Positions 7,031-14,707 of a stretch of DNA of 16,000 nucleotides are shown here, one piece after another; position 1 is the first letter of the stretch, and each line of letters starts with the position of its first letter. The stretch is from Owenia fusiformis. Its lineage: Eukaryota; Annelida; Polychaeta; Sabellida; Oweniidae. The translations under genes were made by a program, and so were the position numbers. Below the pieces are notes generated by a model that was given only the letters and a program-made list of their open reading frames with translations, had not been told where the DNA came from and did not search any database. The stretch is taken from positions 1 through 16,000 of the forward strand of contig CAIIXF020000403.1 in the NCBI GenBank assembly GCA_903813345.2. Reading direction: 5' to 3'.

Positions 7031-7156
7031 CGCACCTGGTGATCGGAAAATATGAACGGATCGGAGGGGGTGGGGTTGGTGAAGATTTGTTGAATTTTCT
7101 ATCAAAAATGGGCTGACCTCCCTCCTCTGTTCATTTTGTCTGATCGCTGGGCGTGG
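7031..7156. repeat. Imperfect inverted repeat, about 42-bp arms
   Basis: The left arm (about 7031-7072, containing gatcggaaaatatgaac) is complementary with mismatches to the right arm (about 7113-7156, containing gttcattttgtctgatc), around a loop of roughly 40 bp. One arm carries a G-rich run (ggagggggtgggg), the other ctccctcctc. It may be the core of a foldback MITE. It lacks recognisable transposon ends. Confidence 0.5.
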
Positions 7157-7788
7157 TAGATAATGTATTGAACGTTTTTATGTGTTTCTTATTGAACGAA
7201 ATGTGTATTTTGGACTAATAATGTAATTCATAATAAATACAAGTATTTCAAGAATTGCCATACTGCACGTAAAACGGGTAGCCGTAGCTTCTTCACTGAT
7301 GTACGATATACTACATGTACTTAAAACAGTTTTGTTGCGAATAATAAAACAGATCATCTTTAATGTAAAAATAACAGGTGCACTTCATTTAATCAATTTT
7401 AGATACTGTATTTAGTAATATTATGAATCCCAAACACAACACATTAATTAAATGCATGTTTAAGTGTCAATTAGCCTATTAGAATAAATATATTTAAACT
7501 ATGAACAGATAATTCATTGATATGTATTTAATCAACTCTAATGGGCTTTTCTCTTTTAACTGCTACATGGCTCTCGATTTACAGATTTACAGATTTCGAG
7601 CCATCAAAGTCAGATTAGGCGGAGCCCTTATCCTCAATTAAAAAATAATATTGGTAAGGAAGTCGGACATGTTTGATACAATTTCTCATCTCTTTTCTGC
7701 TTTTAAAATAACCGACTTGAATCACAATTTGTGTACGATCATTGCATCAGATCTGAAAATATCAATATTGTACTCACTGGTTTTGTGA
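7157..7788. other. AT-rich non-coding stretch
   Basis: No coding frame is supported. Around 7570-7605 a hairpin-like segment holds gattt/acaga repeats between ggctc and gagcc. A minus-strand open frame (7722-7910) overlaps the transposase tail and is its shadow. Confidence 0.4.
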
Positions 7789-7950
7789 TCGAAAAGAGAC
7801 GTTGATGATCTAAAGGCCAGGATTGTCGCAGCAGTGGAGGATCTAAGGGAACAGAGAGACATCATCAGGGATGCAGTACGTGCGATGAGATCAAGGGCAG
7901 ACATTTGCATTGAAAGGAATGGGGGTCATGTTGAAGGACACTGGGTTTAA
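7789..7950 (+). pseudogene. C-terminal tail of a Tc1/mariner-like DDE transposase
   Basis: The frame is open right after a TGA (7786-7788) for 53 codons and stops at TAA 7948-7950. The peptide DVDDLKARIVAAVEDLRE, then IIRDAVRAMRSRADICIE and RNGGHVEG, matches the end of IS630/Tc1/mariner-type transposases. There a 'dLkaRI..Av' helix is followed by 'R...Ci..nGgHfE' at the C terminus. The catalytic DDE core is missing upstream, so this is a 5'-truncated piece. It belongs to a different subfamily from the Tc1 relic at 1690-2010, because that relic's visible part does not overlap it and the tails differ in style. A polyadenylation-type AATAAA lies at 8018-8023. Confidence 0.6.
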
Positions 7951-8344
7951 AACAACTTTGAATGGACATTTGGGATTTAAACGGGGTGTTATATATGATA
8001 TGTGTAATTTTAATTGGAATAAATGAGTAAAAGAGTGATATCCTGTTGTTTGTTGTTACTTATCACTTTGTTATGATGGTGAAATTGACTTGGCAGAAAG
8101 TGGTACAAACTCATTGACATTTCAGGAAAAGTGCTAATCAGATTTTTTCAAATTCACACAGATGATCGAGTATATCAAGTTCTAGAGATGATTAACTTTT
8201 TGGTGGCCATCTTGTTTTCCGGTGGTCATTTTTAACGGTTTTTGATGGTGTTATCTTGTCCATGTCGTGGAACTTGTGTTAGTTGGAATTTGCACTCTAT
8301 GGATTTGTAATTTTCAAATAAAAACATAGCCTACTTAGGTCTGA
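7951..8344. other. 3' flank of transposase tail, non-coding
   Basis: It contains AATAAA at 8018-8023, consistent with the 3' untranslated part of the transposase fragment. A T/G-rich segment follows up to the start of repeat copy B. No other gene or repeat is recognised. Confidence 0.4.
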
Positions 8345-8368
8345 AGAGTGTCATTTTTTCTTCAAACA

Positions 8369-8576
8369 TGTTCCATTCAGTGCAAAGTGAAACGAAAATG
8401 TTTTACTGTCAGGGCGTTGCTTTATTTGCAGTCCCTACTTTTAGCGGCGTATGGTTCCCCACCTGTGAGAAGATATTTTCACATCTTGTGACGCAAACCA
8501 CACTAAAACGAGGGACGCGGTATAACAGACTAATGTACCAACAGACAGGCATTTTTGTTTTGCTTTGAATGGAACA
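8369..8576. mobile_element. 208-bp palindromic (foldback-type) element in copy B
   Basis: It is bounded by tgttccattca (8369-8379) and its exact complement tgaatggaaca (8566-8576). Inner complementarity includes gtccct (about 8431-8436) with agggac (about 8510-8515), ttttag with ctaaaa, and gtgagaagat with atcttgtgac-type words around a centre near 8474. A 66-codon plus frame (8368-8568) and an antisense frame both exist because of the palindrome, and they give similar peptides (FSGVW / FSVVF). I treat both as non-genic. Confidence 0.6.
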
Positions 8577-9056
8577 CATTGTTATCAGGTAGGTCGAAAA
8601 TTCAAATTACCTTTTCAAGCTTCATAGTTGGACCTGCCTGTTGATAATAGAGACAATGTGCTGTCATTTGACATGGCATGTGAATAAATATCTTTATAAA
8701 GCCCGAAATTATTAAAGATCCACCAAAAATACTAAGTTTAGATCAAATTAGAACAATGTATGAGATTTATTAATTATATCGGCAGAATACAATAAACATA
8801 TAAAGAGATTTTGGATGATTAACCCCTCTCATTTTGAGGGAGTACTGATGGCGCCATTTCACTTTGTTAAGTGAGCTGATCTCCATATTGTGGCAGAATT
8901 GTTTGAAATCATAACCAAAGAATGTGTCATTCAAGAGTTATAACATATAAGTTGACAAGATGTCCATCGACTGGAGTATCAATGCCGATTGAGGATTCAT
9001 AGAATGATATTTTGAAAATAATTAAAAAATACATTATTTAAATTCATAAATTATGG

Positions 9057-9436
9057 TTAAAGAGAGAATCAGATATAGCAAGCAGGCTAAACAAAAAATT
9101 GTTTCAATTTTAGAATATTTCTGGTTTATGTCATTCTTTTTCATGTCTATTTTCTAAAAATCCCATAAGTGCACACTTTATTTCAGGAAAACTCGAGATT
9201 TTTACAATAATGTATTATTTTTCTATAAGAATGGTTACCATTCTTATTATTTGGGAGAATTTAAACATTTTTCACCCATTTTTGCACTCTGAATTCCTTA
9301 GAACTTCACCAATTTATAACATATCGTGAATCTTTCGGGAAATATTGTATTTGAGATTGTAAGGAATAGATTGGTAGGTCAATTGTACATGTTGCTTGTA
9401 ATTTTCTCACCCCCATAGATCTGATTCTGCCTTTAA
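9057..9436. mobile_element. TTAA-flanked MITE (T2/Kolobok- or piggyBac-like)
   Basis: The element 9061-9432 (372 bp) begins agagagaatcagat and ends atctgattctgcct: 14-bp terminal inverted repeats with two mismatches. It is flanked by TTAA at 9057-9060 and 9433-9436. Copy A has a single TTAA at the matching spot (5779-5782), so the insertion and its 4-bp target duplication are seen directly. With the target site, the right end reads TTAAAGGCAG, close to the TTAAAGGRR ends described for T2-type (Kolobok superfamily) MITEs in frogs. piggyBac also targets TTAA, but its ends usually begin with CCY. A perfect 23-bp hairpin (9225-9247) sits almost exactly in the middle. It has no coding capacity, so movement would depend on an enzyme encoded elsewhere. 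Confidence 0.85.
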
Positions 9437-9489
9437 TATTTCTGACAACATATTTGAATAAAATGAATTAATCTATGTTCTATTTCCAG

Positions 9490-9801
9490 ATATACAGCAC
9501 TGAACTCAGAGCGTCTGGTCACTCGGTGACTCCCAAACCTGAGGGAAAACAGAAAAAATTAGAAAAGAACATAATGTGTATATTTTCCTTTATTTCCAGG
9601 AAAAGACTTAAATCAGATTTGCTTGTTGTAAGGTCAAGGCGTATGGCTAGACAGACAAATCCTGACAGATGACCAGTTGGGAGACCAACAAAGGATCCAA
9701 TACACTCACAAAGCCATGTCATCAATAATGTAACACCCCAGACAGTTTCAAAGCAGAGGCAATCATTTGAACATTCACATCCCCTGAACTATTCATCGTA
9801 G
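9490..9801 (+). pseudogene. Possible exon with AT-hook-like motif and internal stop
   Basis: A plus frame follows a good 3' splice site (ttctatttccag ending 9489). It reads YSTELRASGHSVTPKPEGKQ, passes a second acceptor-like tatttccag (ending 9599), then reads RSRRMARQTNPDR before a TGA at 9670-9672. The same frame continues as PVGRPTKDPIHSQSHVINNV and TPQTVSKQRQS to TAG 9799-9801. The GRP within basic residues resembles an AT-hook, a minor-groove DNA-binding motif. The single TGA in an otherwise protein-like frame could be decay of a CGA codon. It may belong with the zinc-binding-like frame at 10325-10768, as parts of one transposon-derived protein, but that link is inferred only from proximity and strand. 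Confidence 0.35.
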
Positions 9802-9897
9802 TGAGAAGGACAGTTATTGATTATTATGTCACCACTAAAAGTTGCCTCCAACATCAGATAATATTCATCCTCATTCAGAGATGACATATCTTTAAAG
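9789..9897 (-). CDS. Minus-strand terminal exon, unknown gene (duplicate 1)
   Basis: On the minus strand a textbook 3' splice site (ttttatttcttttcag, ending at 9898) is followed by a 109-nt open segment. One base of a split codon is followed by 35 codons reading FKDMSSLNEDEYYLMLEATF, then SGDIIINNCPSHYDE, and a TAG at 9791-9789. The acidic, balanced composition fits a real C terminus. A second copy lies 241 bp away (10030-10155). The upstream exon is not identifiable and I do not recognise the protein. This may be the end of a host gene or of a transposon gene lying to the right. Confidence 0.4.
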
Positions 9898-10029
9898 CTG
9901 AAAAGAAATAAAATAGATGGATGAACAACCAACAAGAAAGCTGTGACACATTGAGAGGAAGATGCAGAGAGCAAAATTATGGAAGAAGAAGAACAAGTTG
10001 AGAAGTAGATCACATGATAAAAAAGAGTA

Positions 10030-10155
10030 CTATTCATCGTAGTGTGAAGGACAGTTATTGATTATATTGTCACCACTAAAAGTTGCCTCCAACATCAGAC
10101 AATTTCGAAGCAGAGACAATATTCATCTTCATTTAGAGATGATATATCTTTAAAG
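10030..10155 (-). pseudogene. Minus-strand terminal exon, frameshifted duplicate 2
   Basis: Same acceptor (atttcatttcttttcag) and exon start as the copy at 9789-9897, beginning FKDISSLNEDEY. The 17-bp insertion at 10100-10116 changes the frame and brings a stop soon after, so the C-terminal peptide is lost. If this were the first copy met by the spliceosome from an upstream exon, it would give a shortened product; use of copy 1 would give the full tail. Confidence 0.4.
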
Positions 10156-10324
10156 CTGAAAAGAAATGAAATGGATGGATGAACAACCAACAAGAAAACT
10201 GTTCACTTCTCTCCCTCAGCATAACTAGAGCCTCCCAGATATCTTAAGAATAACTGTGCTAAAATATTATATCCAGGAGAGGAGGCAAACTTTTTTTTAA
10301 TACTGATGTTGATAAAAGTATTTT

Positions 10325-10768
10325 ATGTGGAAAGGATGCTGTATTTTTATTACTTTTATTACTTTATTACTAAACAAGCTTAGAAGGGGAACACCATGGA
10401 CATTGTCCACCTTCAAGAAAGATTGGGTGTTTGTTTTAAAGGAAAAGTGTATGGCAAAAATATGTCCTGGATGTAGAGGAGACTTTGATGACGAATTCAT
10501 TATACTGAGACACAGGGAGAAGGAGTTTATTGCCGGAACTGACTACATAACTTCCATGGAAATTACTGTTAACTTCGATGCTACTGATGCTGGTGCTGAG
10601 AGGTCAGAAGTTTCTGACAACTTCGATGAGAAACCTGAAGTTTCTGATAACAGTAATATCTTGTTTAAGCGTAAACTTCAAAGACTCAAATGTGCACACT
10701 GTACAGTTTCATGTCGCAATAGAGATTTTACATTTTGGCATGCCAACCTAAGGTCCTGGGTGCACTAA
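10325..10768 (+). CDS. Transposon-derived protein with CxxC...HCxxxC zinc-binding-like domain
   Basis: 147 codons from ATG 10325 to TAA 10766-10768 with no internal stop. The first 20 residues (hydrophobic, T-rich DNA) may be intron, because an acceptor-like aagcttag at about 10376-10383 precedes the conserved part. Near residues 20-50 it reads RRGTPWTLSTFKKDWVFVL, then ICPGC and FIILRHREKEFI. Near the end it reads RLKCAHCTVSCRNRDFTFW. This matches the layout of an uncharacterised family in invertebrate transposons, of the type 'PWxL...Kv.kCxGC......vlRHrE......yHC..sCi...hp.F'. There paired cysteines and the HC/C residues probably bind zinc. Between them lies an internal repeat, SEVSDNFDEKPEVSDN. 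The family match is from memory. The frame could still be an intact exon. Confidence 0.55.
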   Translation: MWKGCCIFITFITLLLNKLRRGTPWTLSTFKKDWVFVLKEKCMAKICPGCRGDFDDEFIILRHREKEFIAGTDYITSMEITVNFDATDAGAERSEVSDNFDEKPEVSDNSNILFKRKLQRLKCAHCTVSCRNRDFTFWHANLRSWVH

Positions 10769-12003
10769 GGTCCTATCACTATTGGAAGAGTTTATTTTTA
10801 TTCAATAGGTAGTATAGGATTCTTTACTTTTTAGAAGCAGTACAATTGAATACACACTGTGCAGATTACTTACAGTTACCAATGCAATATGAATGAATTT
10901 CAAAATTTCATAGAGATTGTTTCAAATAGTTTTGTTTCTCTATTTCAATTATTTTCTTGTTATGACATTTTGGAGGAAGTTGGAGGAAGTTGAAGAAGTT
11001 GAACCACTGCCCTTTTCTATTCTCACCTCTTCATTAAATTATCTCAAATTTCAAAGTTCAAACTAATAAACGAGTTGAGGTTAATCCATTGTGCGATACC
11101 TCTCACAACGAGAAACACTATATAATAAACATCAATACGACGAGATAATAGATTAATTATCCAAATTGAATAATAACCAATAAGATCAGTTACTGTTGAA
11201 TAACACTCTGCCCGGGATTTGTTATTAATCATATAGAATTGTCTTATCCGAACAGCTTACATGTACGTATTATCCTTTGCGGCCATTAACAATTTTACAT
11301 ATCTAATTAGCTAAGTAAATAAACATGCGTCGACACAGTCGCAGTTGACTATGAAAAGCTCAATCATCAATCTTATTTTTATTTTCTTGATTTAAAGATT
11401 TATTATGTTTAAAAAAGAAAATGTTTGATTTTTAAGCTCAACCTTTAATTCTTATTATCAAGAACGCGCATGCAAATTCGCCAACCATGTACATTGTTTG
11501 CAGTCTGAGCAATTTAATGTAAATCATTGTATATTTTTCGATATACTGTAATACTATTCATTATTTGTAAAATTGAACCGAATATAATCTAAAATTAATC
11601 AGCTTTAAATACATTATATTTCATAAAAGTTGCCTTAAAACAATACAATTCGTGCGTTTGTAAATGCTCTAAAGCCCCGCTAGTATATGAACGAATCCTA
11701 AATAGAAATGAGTAAAATTCGTTCCCATTAGTGTGTACACGTTCTACACCGAGACTTCTCCTTTAAATCAAATCAGTCCACTAGTATGAGTTAAGAATGG
11801 ACAGAGGGACGGATGGCTTCATTCAATGGGATAATTAAGATATTTCAAAACCAGTGTCATTCTTCTATGCATACATCACTCCAATCATTAAACAAGCTGT
11901 TTATTTTAAAACTATTCTTTACGAATCTATGATAAGTGTATAATGTTCAATCATATAAATCGCAGTCAGTGAATGTTCTCCACACTCACCCCTCCCCCTT
12001 CCT
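10769..12003. other. AT-rich stretch without supported genes
   Basis: 10971-10999 is a small tandem repeat (tggaggaagt twice, then tgaagaagt). The 11-bp word actaaggtcct spans 10764-10774, with ctaaggtcct also at 10748-10757 across the stop of the previous frame. A minus-strand frame at 11044-11232 looks like a chance frame. A caaatcccgggcag string on the minus strand (about 11210-11223) recalls a tRNA T-arm, but no cloverleaf is present. Confidence 0.4.
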
Positions 12004-12633
12004 GACATGAACTATTTTGGTAAACCATTGACAGTGTGGAAAGGATTTTTACACTCGAGTGTCAAGGGGGGGGGGGGCAGTTACAGAAATATACAAGGCG
12101 ATGGTTCAAATTGGACAATTTTCAAAACTGCTCAACATGGTGAAAACTTCACGTTTTTAAAGAATGCTTGCCCGGCGAGTGGTTTGCTCTGGATTGCGAG
12201 AGAACAAAAACTTTGAGTTAGGATTTTTCCTAATACTATCTATACCACCCTTGGTATACGCAGCTAACGAAAATTGACCGGTACGGGTCAAAAGCTGGAC
12301 CGGTATGGGTTAACGGTTTTATTTGAATTTAAAACAGCCATAACTTGCTCAATATTGACTTCCTCGTGTCTAATTTGAAATATATGATGCCTCCCGATGC
12401 TTTTAAGTACCCCAATTTTTTACAGATTTTTAAACGGACCAAAACTCTCTAAATGCGCATTTAGAATGTTCGTTTCTGTGCCCCCCCCCCTGTCCATGGC
12501 CAGTAAGTAAGCTATGTGTATATATCTGTATAAAACCAGATGCAGGCATAGACATTGACAAGGCGAGGGGATTTAAATATAAAAATAGTCTTGTTTTTGG
12601 CTCCGACTTATATATTTTGGCACTGTTTAACGA
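12004..12633. other. Non-coding stretch with G12 and C10 tracts and a small hairpin
   Basis: It holds a run of twelve G (12066-12077), ten C (12481-12490), and a 7-bp hairpin tatacca-ccct-tggtata (12241-12258). It also has the near repeat gaccggtacgggtcaa / gaccggtatgggttaa (about 12276-12314). The 69-codon plus frame 12007-12216 encodes a G-run and is not recognised. None of these marks a gene. Confidence 0.45.
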
Positions 12634-12810
12634 AGCCGGTGTAAAAGAAATGATGGTCCCCTGGGGATTATGGTCCCCTTTATTAAAGGCCATTACTGGC
12701 CCTGATTGTGGATACGATAATAAGGGAAAGAGTTGTATTTAGGTCACCATATAAATCAATGGAAAGTAGGACCATAATTTGATAGGACCTCCTATCCTTT
12801 TACACCGGTT
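12634..12810. mobile_element. 177-bp MITE-like element with 14-bp inverted ends
   Basis: The left end agccggtgtaaaag (12634-12647) matches the complement of the right end cttttacaccggtt (12797-12810) with one mismatch. The interior has several small palindromes: tcccctgggga near 12656-12667, ggccattactggcc near 12688-12702, and ataggacctcctat near 12782-12795. The word atggtcccc occurs twice near the left end. It has no coding frame. The flanks gtttaacga and taaggaatg contain TTAA-like words but not a clean symmetric target duplication, so the superfamily is open. Confidence 0.6.
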
Positions 12811-13995
12811 TAAGGAATGAGAGGCAGAAATAATTCCTAGAAATAAGATGGCCTCATCGCGATAGCCGCGACCCCTTTGTCTTTATCCTTCCACAATCGG
12901 CAGATAAGAGTGGCTCTGGCATACCAGAATGAGATGGCCTGTCTTTACCGTAATCAAGATATGGTACCTAACCGCAGTTATTTTGGTTTTATAACGGGGA
13001 TATTGCTCGAGCTTGAATAACAAATAAAAGGCATGTTCTTATTTCTGTATTCTGACCTTTGATTGTGTATTAAGTTGAGCTGCACGCCAAACGTTAAGAT
13101 TGTTAAAATGCTGAAAATAAAACTTTATTCCTCTCAATTTACATAAAAATGAAACAGATTAGATTCGAATCTCAGTCACACCAGCACCACTGGTCAAAGG
13201 AAGTACAAATATCTATATTAATCAAATGTCTGAGAATTTGATAACTGTCTGGGATCCAATGTTAATTTTATTGAAGCAAACTAAGAAAAGATGAATTTTA
13301 AACGTTTAGAGGGAAAAGTCAAATATGCATTGTAACCCTAAAAATAATTCATTAAAGTGTCTTACACATTTTATAACATTTATATAAATAAAACAAATAA
13401 AGCACAACCCTAATGCCCTATAATGAATTCATATCGGCGCCAAATGGCCCTTGCAATAGAAACGCATCGAAGCAGGGAATGCTTGGAAAATTCTTCCGAG
13501 ACTGACTTTTGTTATTTTAAAATTGAAATATGTCTAATTCCTATGAACACGCGATCTTTTTCCCTGGGTTTTACTCTATTTTAGATTTACTAGAAAAATG
13601 TTTATATGATGATTGCGTTTGCTTCTCACGAGTTCATTGAAACGTTCAGTCGTAAAACTTTAGAGATCAAAAGACTAATTAGGCACCTGATTGCGAAAGT
13701 TTGATTGCATTTCGATCGCCGGGATTTTACAAACGTATTGTTTAAGTAGCGATCGTGTTCTTGGGATCTTGATAACTTCCTATTTTAAGTTTTGGGTTGA
13801 AAGCAATGAGTATGTCGGACTTTCTCAAGTTCACATAATGAAACAATATCCCTTTATATTAGTCCAATCGGAATTTGCATAAACATACCAGTTTTATATT
13901 GCAAAAAGAACTGTAATTAATAGCCTACATAAAAGCATCATGATAAATAAAACATTAAAGCATATATAAAGCCTTTTGTTATCGCACCCATCGCA
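12811..13995. other. Single-copy-looking non-coding stretch
   Basis: No open frame of coding character. It contains a 12-bp palindrome agattcgaatct (about 13160-13171) and a GC-richer patch (about 13433-13470). No tandem repeat or inverted repeat stands out. The short plus frame 13691-13882 gives an unrecognised peptide and is probably chance. Confidence 0.4.
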
Positions 13996-14167
13996 CCCCC
14001 CCCCCCCTCCTGGCTACACCTATGGATATTTTGGCAACTTTCACGTTTACCCCGCCCCCTAATAATTCTTGCGCCCCCTCTAAATATCAGACCCGTCAGG
14101 CGTTGAGGCATGGATCAGGATACCCTGACTCCCAAGCTGTGCGACTTCTGGCAACCGCTACACCTAT
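13996..14167. mobile_element. C12 tract and possible MITE ends (ggctacacctat)
   Basis: A C12 run (13996-14007) is followed by tcctggctacacctatgg (14008-14025). On the minus strand that reads ccataggtgtagccagga and then poly-G, a layout I associate with the ends of widespread non-autonomous DNA elements. The 11-bp word gctacacctat recurs at 14157-14167, in the same orientation and 144 bp further on. This suggests two nested or tandem element ends, but not a complete element. Confidence 0.35.
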
Positions 14168-14707
14168 ATTCCCGGGGAAAACGCTTTTAGAAAAATTGTC
14201 AAATATGGTCGTGTGTGGGCAAACACGGAGGAGGAGGAGAGGGGTTTGTGCATTGTGTGCGACCCTTCATCAGTTGTGTACCTTATTTTTTGTATGAATT
14301 TCTTCCGAATAGTTATGCTAGAGGGGTTCTGATATTTATTTCTGTTTCCAAATGAAATAATTTCACCCTTGCCCGACTGACTTGTAGATAATGCACGAAT
14401 CAAATAGCATGGAGATCAGATAATCAGATTGATTCGTATTTTCGCAATCAGATGAATTAACTTATTGTTTTCTCTGATTAAAAGGCGGTTTGAAGCTACT
14501 TTTACAGGATTTGTAAATTCGCAATCAGACTAGCTTATTTTAATATTTAGTCAGTGCAAGAGGAGGGGACTATAATGTAGAAAATTGTTTTGGTTTCGAC
14601 TCTAACTGAATAATTTATCACAATTGTTAAATAAGCAAACAGAAACAGGTTTAAAAATGAGAATAGAGGCAAAAAAGTCTATACATAAAATGTAATCAAA
14701 ACCCGGG
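14168..14707. other. Non-coding stretch with short repeats
   Basis: A (gga)n run lies near 14227-14239. The word ttcgcaatcaga occurs at 14441 and again at about 14518, each followed within about 12 bases by cttatt. The overlapping open frames on both strands (14022-14297 plus, 14164-14403 minus) give unrecognised peptides and are not supported. Confidence 0.4.

Larger units (their letters stand above)
8345..9456 (+). repeat. Dispersed repeat, copy B
   Basis: Same orientation as copy A at 4775-5802. It keeps the undisturbed 208-bp palindromic core (8369-8576) and the AT-rich 3' part, and is interrupted by a TTAA-flanked MITE at 9061-9432. Comparing the copies shows which insertions are younger than the duplication: the 274-bp unit in A and the MITE in B. 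The shared boundary words (agagtgtcat at the left, caacatatttg at the right) define the repeat ends; I see no inverted termini at those ends. Confidence 0.85.
9788..10202. repeat. Tandem duplication, 241-bp period
   Basis: Copy 1 (9788-9944) and copy 2 (10029-10202) align from actattcatcg to caacaagaaa with few substitutions. Copy 2 has one 17-bp insertion (10100-10116) relative to copy 1. That 17-mer resembles 9743-9759 upstream (three mismatches, same caat continuation). The intervening 9945-10028 is not part of copy 2. The duplication includes the minus-strand splice acceptor and exon. Confidence 0.85.

Noticed and set aside
8368-8568. 66-codon plus frame shared by copies A and B, as a conserved gene
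   Set aside because: It lies inside an imperfect palindrome, the antisense strand gives a similar peptide, and no known family matches. Conservation is explained by the repeat itself.
11044-11232. 62-codon minus open frame with a cccgggatttg motif
   Set aside because: The peptide is rich in I, Y and N as expected of AT-rich chance frames, and the T-arm-like word lacks the rest of a tRNA.
12430-12693. 87-codon minus open frame
   Set aside because: It overlaps the C10 tract and the left end of the MITE; the peptide is unrecognised and spans an element border.
13155-13195. tRNA-like gattcgaatc followed by accagcacca
   Set aside because: It is a short palindrome. No acceptor, D or anticodon stems are found upstream.
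14022-14403. Overlapping plus and minus frames of 91 and 79 codons
   Set aside because: Both cover the same GC-richer patch with GGA repeats and give no recognisable motif, so at most one could be real and neither has support.
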